A stretch of 5,630 nucleotides of DNA, taken from contig JAHJKV010000045.1 in NCBI GenBank assembly GCA_018822065.1, positions 1 through 5,630 on the forward strand. The letters are read 5' to 3'. The DNA is from Pseudomonadota bacterium. Lineage in GTDB: Bacteria > Desulfobacterota > Desulfovibrionia > Desulfovibrionales > Desulfovibrionaceae. Position numbers and translations under genes: made by a program. Positions 1 through 5,436 of this stretch are shown here, in pieces. Numbering within the stretch: the stretch's first letter is position 1; each line of letters opens with the position of its first letter. The notes under the pieces were generated by a model. The model was not told the origin of the DNA and did not search any database. It saw only the letters and a list, made by a program, of their open reading frames with translations.

Positions 1-299
1 GCCCGGAATCCACCGAGGCCATGCCGCCCAAGCCCATGCTCCACCTGCTGGACGGCGTGCACGAAGCCGCTGCCGTGGGCACCATTTTTCCGGATGACGC
101 GGGCACCCCCCGGCTGCACATGCACGCCGCCCTGGGCCGCGAGGGCGAGACCCGCACCGGCTGCATCCGCCCCGGCGTCACCACCTGGGTCATCGGCGAG
201 GTGGTCATCGTGGAGGTGGTGGGCTCGGACATGGTGCGCACGACCGACCCGGACACGGGGTTCTCCCTGCTGCAAAACCTGCGCAGGTCGCCCAAGTGA
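1..299 (+). CDS. PPC (DUF296) domain protein, C-terminal part
   Basis: The reading frame is open from base 3 to the TGA at 297-299 and has no stop back to the window edge, so the gene begins upstream; 98 residues are visible. The visible part has the look of the PPC/DUF296 domain found in small bacterial and archaeal proteins and in plant AT-hook proteins: a GTIFPDDAG turn, an LHMHAALGREG strand with two histidines, a TGCIRPGVTTWVIGEVVIVEV strand pair and a closing DPDTGFSLL segment. An ATG at 21 is available, but the domain should extend further upstream, so I do not take it as the start. Bacterial members are usually about 140 residues and are often labelled DNA-binding, but their role is largely unknown; a metal site using the HxH histidines is possible. 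The stop overlaps the next gene's start by 4 bases, which suggests translational coupling with the flavoprotein oxidase. Family call is fairly sure; function is not. Confidence 0.8.
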   Translation, partial: PESTEAMPPKPMLHLLDGVHEAAAVGTIFPDDAGTPRLHMHAALGREGETRTGCIRPGVTTWVIGEVVIVEVVGSDMVRTTDPDTGFSLLQNLRRSPK

Positions 300-1492
300 G
301 CCACAGCTGTTCCTTCTGCATCTGCGGGGCAGGCATCACCGGCCTGTCCATCGCCCGCGAGCTTCTGGCGCATGGTGTTGACGACATCCTCATCCTGGAC
401 AAGGAGGACGCCCCAGGCCGCCACGCCTCGGGCCGCAATTCCGGGGTGCTGCACGCAGGCATCTACTATGCCCCCGGCTCCCTGCGGGCCAAGGTCTGCC
501 TGGAGGGCAACCGGGCCATGCGCGACTACTGCCGCGAGCACGGCCTGCCGCTCATCGAGCCGGGCAAGGTCATCGTGGCCCGGAACGAAGCGGAACTGCC
601 CACCCTGTTACAACTCTTCGAGCGAGCCACGATCAATGGCGCCGAACCGCGTCTCATCGACGAGCAGGAACTGGCGGAAATCGAACCCAATGCCCGAACA
701 ACGGGCCATGCCCTCTTTTCCCCCTTCACTTCCCAGGTAGACCCCCAGGCTGTGCTGGCGGAACTGCGCCGGGAACTCACGGCCTCCGGCAAGGTGCGCT
801 TCCTTTTTGAGACCCGGTTCCTGAACCGCGTGGACGAGACCACCATCCGCACCACGGCTGGCGACATCCGCTTTGCCTTTTTCGTGAACGCCGCCGGGGC
901 CCATGCGGACCGGGTGGCCCATCCCTTCGGCCTTGGACGCGACTATGTGCTCGTGCCCTTCAAGGGGCTCTACCGCAAGCTCAAAAAAGGGCTGGAGGAC
1001 TCCTGTCGGGGGTCCATCTACCCCGTACCGGACATCCGAAACCCGTTTCTGGGCATCCACTTCACCCGCAGCGTGCATGGGGACGTCTACCTCGGCCCCA
1101 CGGCCATCCCAGCCTTCGGGCGCGAGAACTACGGCATCCTGCGGGGCATGGACGCCGAAGCCCCGGCCATCCTCTGGCGCGACGCCAAGCTCTTTTTCAC
1201 CAACCCGAAATTCCGCCAGGTGGCCCTGACCGAACCGCGCAAATATTGCTTCTCCGCTTTCTTCAACGATGCGAAAAAACTGGTAAAACAGCTTGACCCC
1301 GCTGACATCGAACCAAGCACCAAGGTGGGCATCCGGCCACAGCTGGTGAACAAAAAAACCGGCGAACTGGTCATGGATTTTGTCATCGAGCAAGATAATA
1401 ACAGCATACACGTCCTGAATGCCATCAGTCCGGCCTTCACCTCCGCGTTTTCGTTTGCAAAAATCGTCACAGGAAAAGCCTTGCGGGAGTAA
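296..1492 (+). CDS. lhgO: L-2-hydroxyglutarate oxidase-like FAD-dependent oxidoreductase
   Basis: The 398-residue protein belongs to the DAO/LhgO flavoprotein family, which oxidises L-2-hydroxyglutarate to 2-oxoglutarate and, in the E. coli enzyme, passes electrons to the quinone pool. The N-terminal Rossmann fold has the FAD motif GAGITG (residues 11-16) followed by an acidic strand end, ILILDKE (31-37). The LhgO-like signature SGRNSGVLHAGIYY is at 45-58. A VNAAGAHAD segment (197-205) is the second FAD-contact motif. The substrate half includes VPFKGLY (220-226), IYPVPDIRNPFLGIHFTRS (241-259) and GIRPQLVNKKTGELVMDF (345-362). The closing INAISPAFTSAF-type segment lies near 374-384. Length is normal for the family. 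The start is GTG at 296 in a GTGA overlap with the upstream stop; a weak AGGT lies about 7 bases before it, and the FAD motif begins just 10 residues in, which supports this start. The three cysteines at 5, 8 and 10, next to the FAD motif, are uncommon. Substrate is inferred from family; another 2-hydroxyacid is possible. Confidence 0.82.
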   Translation: MSHSCSFCICGAGITGLSIARELLAHGVDDILILDKEDAPGRHASGRNSGVLHAGIYYAPGSLRAKVCLEGNRAMRDYCREHGLPLIEPGKVIVARNEAELPTLLQLFERATINGAEPRLIDEQELAEIEPNARTTGHALFSPFTSQVDPQAVLAELRRELTASGKVRFLFETRFLNRVDETTIRTTAGDIRFAFFVNAAGAHADRVAHPFGLGRDYVLVPFKGLYRKLKKGLEDSCRGSIYPVPDIRNPFLGIHFTRSVHGDVYLGPTAIPAFGRENYGILRGMDAEAPAILWRDAKLFFTNPKFRQVALTEPRKYCFSAFFNDAKKLVKQLDPADIEPSTKVGIRPQLVNKKTGELVMDFVIEQDNNSIHVLNAISPAFTSAFSFAKIVTGKALRE

Positions 1493-1533
1493 GGAAAAAA
1501 GAGTAAACACTCGCTACCAGGGGCGCTTTCCAT

Positions 1534-1563
1534 TTTCCACCCCACCTACTAGTCTTATTTAAT
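1534..1563 (+). promoter_or_regulatory. possible sigma-70-type promoter for the flavoprotein gene
   Basis: The 89-base gap between the oxidase and the nitronate-monooxygenase-like gene is visibly richer in A and T than its surroundings. TTTCCA at 1534-1539 (4 of 6 to the -35 consensus) and TTTAAT at 1558-1563 (5 of 6 to the -10 consensus) are separated by 18 bases. This would place transcription start near 1570, giving a very short leader, so the assignment is tentative. No terminator is seen after the oxidase, so read-through from upstream is also possible. Confidence 0.28.
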
Positions 1564-1568
1564 CATTT

Positions 1569-1573
1569 CGGAG
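1569..1573 (+). promoter_or_regulatory. ribosome binding site deciding ATG 1582
   Basis: CGGAG sits 8 bases before the ATG at 1582, a good spacing. The in-frame TTG at 1576 is only 2 bases from it, so the ATG is preferred as the start. Confidence 0.7.
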
Positions 1574-1581
1574 TATTGCTA

Positions 1582-2892
1582 ATGAATCTTCCCCAGCTGA
1601 AGATCGGTGATTTGATCGCCCGGAGACCCATTGTCCAGGGAGGCATGGGTGTCGGCATATCCCTTTCGGGCCTGGCCAGCGCCGTGGCCAATGAAGGCGG
1701 CGTGGGCGTCATTGCCACGCCCATGATCGGCATTGAGGAGCCGGACATCACCACCGACCCGGTTGGCGCCAACCGCCGGGCCTTGGTCAAGCAGATTCGC
1801 CGCTGCCGCGAACTGAGCCAGGGAGTCATTGGCGTAAACATCATGTGCGCCCTGACCAACTTCGCGGACCTGGTCAAGACCTCGGTCAAGGAAAAGGCGG
1901 ACATCATCTTTGTTGGCGCGGGACTCCCTCTGGACCTGCCCGCCCACTTACCAACAGTGGAAGAAATGGGCGGCAAGATGAAGACCAAGATCGCGCCCAT
2001 CGTTTCCTCGGGCCGCGCCGCCACACTGATTTGCCGTAAATGGCTCAAGAAATACAACATGCTGCCTGACGCCTTTGTGGTCGAAGGCCCCAAGGCCGGC
2101 GGCCACCTCGGCTTCAAGGCCGAACAGCTGGACGACCCCGACTTCTGTCTGGAAAAGATTCTCCCGGAAACCATCGAGGCTGTGAAGGCCTTCGAGGAGG
2201 CCAAGGGCTGTCCGATCCCGGTCATCGCTGCTGGTGGCGTCTATTCCGGCCAGGACATCTGCAAATTCCTGGACATGGGCGCAGCAGGCGTGCAGATGGG
2301 CACCCGTTTTGTGGCCACCCATGAGTGCGACGCCGACCCCCGCTTCAAGCAGGCCTTCATCAATGCCGGTCCCTCGGACATGCATGTGATCAAGAGCCCG
2401 GTGGGCCTGCCGGGCCGGGCCGTGAACAACGACTTCCTCCGGGCCGTGGAAAACGGCCAGAAGCATCCTGCCAAATGTCCCTTCCACTGCCTGTCCACCT
2501 GCAAGCAGGACCTCTCCCCCTATTGCATTGCCCGGGCCCTGATTAACGCCAAGCGCGGCATCCTCAAGCACGGCTTCGCCTTTGCCGGCTCCAATGCCTA
2601 TCTGGTGGAAAAGATCATCTCCGTGAAGGAACTGATGAACTCTTTGGTTGAAGAGGCCCAGGAATGCAAGGCTGGCGCCAAACAATACTTCGAGGAACGC
2701 AAGGAAACCGCCAAGCGCTACATCGAAGACGTCAAGGGCCAGATGAACGAGAAGCTCGGAGACGTCAAAGGCCAACTGGAAGACGTCAAAGGCCAGGTTG
2801 CCGGAAAGCTCGAAGGCGTCAAGGAGCAGATGGTCGAAAAGCTCCAGGAAAAGATGGCCGAACGTTTCAAGACCGCTTCCGAATCCGAATAG
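1582..2892 (+). CDS. nitronate monooxygenase-like FMN oxidoreductase with Cys cluster and repeat tail
   Basis: The 436-residue protein is a TIM-barrel flavoprotein of the nitronate monooxygenase/2-nitropropane dioxygenase family, which also includes the enoyl-ACP reductase FabK. Motifs in order: PIVQGGMGVGIS (17-28) and GGVGVIATP (39-47) at the FMN end of the barrel, GVNIMCALTN (84-93), an FVGAGLPLDLP loop (110-120), EGPKAGGHLG (168-177) with the family's active-site histidine at 175, and VIAAGGVYSG (214-223) plus GAAGVQMGTRFVAT (233-246), the phosphate-binding end. After the barrel come four cysteines, C299, C303, C307 and C315 (CX3CX3CX7C), followed by YCIARALINAKRG and FAGSNAY, a segment I associate with versions from anaerobes. 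From about 350 onward there is a charged, helical extension with 11-residue repeats, absent from typical members. The true substrate is unknown; detoxification of nitronates, or an NAD(P)H-linked redox role using an iron-sulfur or zinc site, are options. It is soluble, with no signal peptide or membrane segment. It stands alone before the terminator. Confidence 0.85.
   Translation: MNLPQLKIGDLIARRPIVQGGMGVGISLSGLASAVANEGGVGVIATPMIGIEEPDITTDPVGANRRALVKQIRRCRELSQGVIGVNIMCALTNFADLVKTSVKEKADIIFVGAGLPLDLPAHLPTVEEMGGKMKTKIAPIVSSGRAATLICRKWLKKYNMLPDAFVVEGPKAGGHLGFKAEQLDDPDFCLEKILPETIEAVKAFEEAKGCPIPVIAAGGVYSGQDICKFLDMGAAGVQMGTRFVATHECDADPRFKQAFINAGPSDMHVIKSPVGLPGRAVNNDFLRAVENGQKHPAKCPFHCLSTCKQDLSPYCIARALINAKRGILKHGFAFAGSNAYLVEKIISVKELMNSLVEEAQECKAGAKQYFEERKETAKRYIEDVKGQMNEKLGDVKGQLEDVKGQVAGKLEGVKEQMVEKLQEKMAERFKTASESE
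2725..2844 (+). repeat. tandem in-frame repeat coding for 11-residue helical units
   Basis: Residues 382-421 of the flavoprotein read as four units beginning (E/G)(D/G)VK(G/E)Q: 11 residues at 2725-2757, 7 at 2758-2778, 11 at 2779-2811 and 11 at 2812-2844. Three end in (N/A/V)(E/G)KL. At DNA level the 15-mer AGACGTCAAAGGCCA occurs at 2760-2774 and again at 2781-2795, and a near copy lies at 2728-2741. Eleven-residue periodicity is typical of long amphipathic helices or right-handed coiled coils (LEA-like, apolipoprotein-like). The short second unit looks like a 4-residue deletion or an unequal duplication. Confidence 0.8.
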
Positions 2893-2910
2893 CGACATCA
2901 CACGACACGA

Positions 2911-2948
2911 ACAAAGCCCCCGATTCCAAATGGAATCGGGGGCTTTGT
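2911..2948. terminator. bidirectional intrinsic terminator between converging genes
   Basis: Bases 2911-2928 and 2931-2948 are perfect reverse complements (18 pairs, with a GC-rich core CCCCCG/CGGGGG). They are separated by only two bases, so the real loop will open to about 4-6. The outer stem gives an A-rich run on one side and CTTTGTTG on the other, so both strands end in a T-rich tract. It lies 18 bases after the flavoprotein stop and 25 bases after the cyclophilin stop on the other strand, and fits as a shared terminator. Confidence 0.92.
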
Positions 2949-2973
2949 TGTGTGGTTCGGGAAGCCGCAGGGG

Positions 2974-3483
2974 CTAGACTTCAAATCTCGTGACCGAGAT
3001 CATGGAGATGGGGTCTTTGGGGACGTCCTGGTGGTAGCCGGAGTTGCCGGTCTTGACCTTGCGGATGGCGTCCACGGTGTCCATGCCGTCAACAACCTTG
3101 CCGAATACGCAGTAGCCCCAGCCGTCCGGGGTCTCGGACTTGTGGTTCAGGAAGGCGTTGTCAACGGTGTTGATGAAAAACTGCGAGGAGGCGGAATGGG
3201 GGTCCATGGTCCGGGCCATGGCCAGGGTGCCGCGATCGTTTTTCAGGCCATTGTTGGCCTCGTTTTCCACACAAGCGCGGGTTTCCTTCTCTTTCATCAC
3301 CAAATCCATGCCGCCGCCCTGGATCATGAAGTTTTCGATGACGCGGTGGAAGATGAGGCCGTCATAGAAGCCGTCATCCACGTATTGCAGAAAGTTAGCC
3401 ACGGTCTTGGGGGCTTCTTTTTCAAACAGTTCCACGAGCATATCGCCTTTCGGCGTCTCGATCAGTACCTGGGGATTTGCCAT
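2974..3483 (-). CDS. ppiB: cytoplasmic peptidyl-prolyl cis-trans isomerase (cyclophilin, PpiB type)
   Basis: The 169-residue protein is a single-domain cyclophilin that speeds cis-trans isomerisation of X-Pro bonds during folding. Family motifs are all present: IFHRVIENFMIQGGG (44-58), carrying the catalytic arginine R47 with F52, M53 and Q55; NDRGTLAMART (82-92); SSQFFI (99-104), with F103 lining the proline pocket; and GWGYCVFGKVVDGMD (121-135), with the tryptophan linked to cyclosporin binding. There is no signal peptide, and length matches the E. coli cytoplasmic PpiB rather than the periplasmic PpiA. The ATG at 3483 is chosen over an in-frame start at 3519 because AAGGAGA lies 8 bases before it and the protein then begins directly with the first strand, MANPQVLIETPKG. 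It starts one base after the xerC stop and is probably translated from the same message. Confidence is high. Confidence 0.95.
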   Translation of the reverse strand: MANPQVLIETPKGDMLVELFEKEAPKTVANFLQYVDDGFYDGLIFHRVIENFMIQGGGMDLVMKEKETRACVENEANNGLKNDRGTLAMARTMDPHSASSQFFINTVDNAFLNHKSETPDGWGYCVFGKVVDGMDTVDAIRKVKTGNSGYHQDVPKDPISMISVTRFEV

Positions 3484-3484
3484 A

Positions 3485-4435
3485 TTATTTGTCTCCTTTC
3501 GAAGTGGGTTTTGTGCCACCTGACTTGGGGTGCGCCCGGTCGTATACCTTCATCAGGTGCGCCATGTCCAGGTGCGTGTAGCGCTGGGTCGTGGCTATCC
3601 GCTGGTGGCCGAGCAGTTCCTGCACGTCACGCAGGTCCGCCCCGCCCTCCAACAGGTGGGTGGCGAAGCTGCCGCGCAGCATGTGGGGGTGGACATTCTG
3701 GGGCAGACCGGCCAGCAGGGCCAGCTTCTCGATGATACGCGCGGCCTGGCGACGGTTCAACCGCCCTCCCCTGGCACCGAGAAAGAGCGCCTTCTCGGTG
3801 TGGGAGCTGTTCAGGGCGTGGCGCTGTTCCAGCCAGCGAGACAACCGTTTCTTGGATTCATCCGAGAGGGGCGCTATGCGCTCCTTGCTCCCCTTACCCA
3901 TGACCCGCACAAACCCGGCCGAAAGGTCGATGTCATCCACCTCCAGGTCCAGGGCCTCGGAGATGCGCAGGCCGGAGCCATAGAGCAGCTCAGCCAGGGC
4001 CAGGTCGCGGATGCCCTCCGGGTCGCGCTCCACCTTGGCCTCCATCACGGCCAGGGCCTGATCAACGTTCAGTATGCGCGGCTGCCGCTTGTCCTGCTTG
4101 GGATTCTTCACGCCCGAGACCGGATTGGTGTCGAGTAGTTCGCGGCGCTGGAGATATTTGAAAAAACTTCGCAAAGACGAGAGCTTGCGAGACATGGAAC
4201 TCTTGGCAATGCTCCGGCGGTGCAGGTCTGCCAAAAAACCGCGCAGATGGTCGCGAGTGATCTCGGCATATCTGCCCATGGAATGGTCGCGGCTGGCAAG
4301 GAACTGTTCAAACTGCTGGAGGTCGGTGGCATAGGCCCGCACCGTGGCAGGCGAAAACCCCTTTTCTGTCGCGAGCCAGGCCACAAACTCGGCGCAGATG
4401 CCGGGCAGGTCAGTCGGTACGCTGGTCGAGGACAT
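3485..4435 (-). CDS. xerC: XerC-type tyrosine recombinase
   Basis: The 316-residue protein is a tyrosine site-specific recombinase of the Xer group, which with a partner resolves chromosome dimers at dif near replication termination. The N-terminal SAM-like DNA-binding domain is at about 10-100 (FVAWLATEKGFSPATVRAYATDL, then LSSLRSFFKYLQRR), followed by the catalytic domain. Active-site residues seen: R157 in YGSGLRISE, K181 in GKGSKER, H251 and R254 in HPHMLRGSFATHLL, H277 in ELLGH, and the nucleophile Y286 in TTQRYTHLD. Spacings match E. coli XerD (R148, K172, H244, R247, H270, Y279). The ending HLMKVYDRAHPKS resembles XerC (VYDxAHPR) more than XerD. The residue after R254, usually histidine, is glycine. 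The ATG at 4435 lies 26 bases inside the upstream GGDEF gene; the next Met is residue 53, too late, so this start is sound. ppiB follows one base after the stop. Chromosomal housekeeping context rather than an integrase; no mobile element is seen nearby. Confidence 0.9.
   Translation of the reverse strand: MSSTSVPTDLPGICAEFVAWLATEKGFSPATVRAYATDLQQFEQFLASRDHSMGRYAEITRDHLRGFLADLHRRSIAKSSMSRKLSSLRSFFKYLQRRELLDTNPVSGVKNPKQDKRQPRILNVDQALAVMEAKVERDPEGIRDLALAELLYGSGLRISEALDLEVDDIDLSAGFVRVMGKGSKERIAPLSDESKKRLSRWLEQRHALNSSHTEKALFLGARGGRLNRRQAARIIEKLALLAGLPQNVHPHMLRGSFATHLLEGGADLRDVQELLGHQRIATTQRYTHLDMAHLMKVYDRAHPKSGGTKPTSKGDK
3492..3498 (-). promoter_or_regulatory. strong ribosome binding site for ppiB, inside the end of xerC
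   Basis: On the minus strand AAGGAGA is followed by 8 bases and the ATG at 3483. It overlaps the last codons of xerC (Ser-Lys-Gly-Asp-Lys), so ribosomes finishing xerC uncover or pass directly over the ppiB start. It settles the ppiB start against the 12-residue-longer alternative. Confidence 0.85.
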
Positions 4436-5384
4436 AGCTGCTCTTCGGGTTTTCCTTGGCCTTCTTCTTCAGCTCCATGGCGATAGAACTGACCTCGCCG
4501 TAGTGCTTGAGCTTGCCCCCATGGTTGAAGACCACAGCAATGGAAACGGCCATGATTGGGAAACTCTGGGCCTCGCCCTTGCGATCGATGGAATCGATGC
4601 TGCCCCGTTTTCTGTCCACTTCATCATAAAACTTGGGCACAATGGCGTCAAAGGCACGGATCACCTGCTGGCAGGCACCCTCCACCAGTTCGCCGGGCAG
4701 GATAAACACGAAGTCGTCTCCACCCACATGCCCCACAAAGGGCCGAAACCGGCAATGTCCCTGATAGGCCTTGACCGTGTTTACGATGAGCCGTGCGGAC
4801 ATCATCAAAACCTCGTCCCCACGCGAAAAGCCGTACTTGTCGTTGTAGGACTTGAAGTAGTCCAGGTCACAGTAGGCCAGGCCAAAATTCTCGTGTTTGT
4901 CGATGAGGTCCTGGATGCGCTGGATGATGGAGGTATTGCCCGGCAGCTTGGACAACGGGTTGGCGTCCATGGCGCGCATGGACCGGAGCAGGGTCAGGTT
5001 GATGCGGTCGCGCACCTCGCTCTCCAGGTAAGGACGCACCAGGAAGTCGTCGACCTCCACGTCGTTCCAGTTCCAGGGGTAGACCATGTCCTCGGAGTCC
5101 ACGCAGAGGACCACCGGGAGCTGGCGGTAGACATTTTCACCCTTGACCATCTGGGCCATCTGGGCACCAGTCATGTCCGGCAGTCGGTTGTCAACGATCA
5201 GCATATCCGGTGGATACTGAAAGATAGTCTCGATGGCATCCTTGCCCCGAACAAACACCGTGAAGTCCATGCAACCCGGCCACCACAACTCGCGGAGCAT
5301 GGCAGGCAGTTCCAGGTCGCCAGAGATGATGAAAACCCGTTGTTGCACGGGGAAAAAGCATTCGGAAATTCGAGCATCCTGCAT
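4410..5384 (-). CDS. receiver-GGDEF domain response regulator (diguanylate cyclase-like)
   Basis: The 324-residue soluble protein has an N-terminal receiver-like domain (about 16-130) and a C-terminal GGDEF domain (about 160-315), the layout of regulators that make cyclic di-GMP. In the receiver, D65 in IVDNRLPDMTG matches the phosphorylated aspartate. The acidic pair normally at the end of the first strand reads Ser-Gly (21-22), the conserved Thr/Ser position is Asp (96), and the conserved Lys before Pro is Arg (117). In the GGDEF domain, D173 in CDLDYFK, N181 and D190 match the metal- and guanine-binding residues of PleD. The signature is GGDDF (221-225) instead of GG(D/E)EF, and the product-inhibition RxxD motif is R-F-R-P (212-215), so it is lost. 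The ATG at 5384 has only a weak GGA before it. It lies 52 bases after an HDOD-type gene and overlaps xerC by 26 bases. Domain assignment is sure; cyclase activity and phosphorylation are open. Confidence 0.88.
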   Translation of the reverse strand: MQDARISECFFPVQQRVFIISGDLELPAMLRELWWPGCMDFTVFVRGKDAIETIFQYPPDMLIVDNRLPDMTGAQMAQMVKGENVYRQLPVVLCVDSEDMVYPWNWNDVEVDDFLVRPYLESEVRDRINLTLLRSMRAMDANPLSKLPGNTSIIQRIQDLIDKHENFGLAYCDLDYFKSYNDKYGFSRGDEVLMMSARLIVNTVKAYQGHCRFRPFVGHVGGDDFVFILPGELVEGACQQVIRAFDAIVPKFYDEVDRKRGSIDSIDRKGEAQSFPIMAVSIAVVFNHGGKLKHYGEVSSIAMELKKKAKENPKSSYVLDQRTD

Positions 5385-5391
5385 AGCCGGT

Positions 5392-5415
5392 CCACTACCA
5401 CCCGAGAGGGTGTGG
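5392..5415 (-). other. small hairpin before the GGDEF gene
   Basis: In the 52-base gap between the HDOD-type stop and the GGDEF start, CACCC (5399-5403) pairs with GGGTG (5408-5412) around a 4-base loop. An alternative fold pairs ACCC (5400-5403) with GGGT (5408-5411) and, across a 4-base bulge, CCAC (5392-5395) with GTGG (5412-5415). No T-run follows on the coding strand, so it does not look like a terminator. It lies just ahead of the start codon and might affect translation, but so short a stem may be chance. Confidence 0.25.
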
Positions 5416-5436
5416 CGTAAAGCACAGGGGAATGGT

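Noticed and set aside
608..1510. A 300-codon open frame on the - strand opposite the oxidase
   Set aside because: Antisense to a gene with clear FAD and family motifs; no domain seen.
1501..1512. GAGTAAACACTC, a possible operator or hairpin after the oxidase
   Set aside because: The stem is only 4 base pairs with no T-tract; indistinguishable from chance.
1576..1581. TTG at 1576 as start of the flavoprotein
   Set aside because: The ribosome binding site at 1569-1573 is only 2 bases away from TTG but 8 bases from the ATG at 1582.
1948..2901. A 317-codon open frame on the - strand opposite the flavoprotein gene
   Set aside because: A shadow of the nitronate-monooxygenase-like gene, with a repetitive F/L/D-rich start that simply mirrors the repeat tail.
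2950..3735. A 261-codon open frame on the + strand opposite ppiB and the xerC end
   Set aside because: It runs antisense through a complete cyclophilin and the end of xerC and begins inside the far side of the terminator region; no family features.
3485..4435. XerC-like protein as integrase of a mobile element
   Set aside because: No attachment-site repeats, tRNA, excisionase or phage genes are nearby, and its C-terminus and length fit the housekeeping XerC.
4344..5420. A 358-codon open frame on the + strand opposite the GGDEF gene
   Set aside because: It is antisense to a clear REC-GGDEF protein; its composition (rich in V, H, G, D, L) is the mirror of that gene's codon bias in GC-rich DNA, and it has no recognisable motif.
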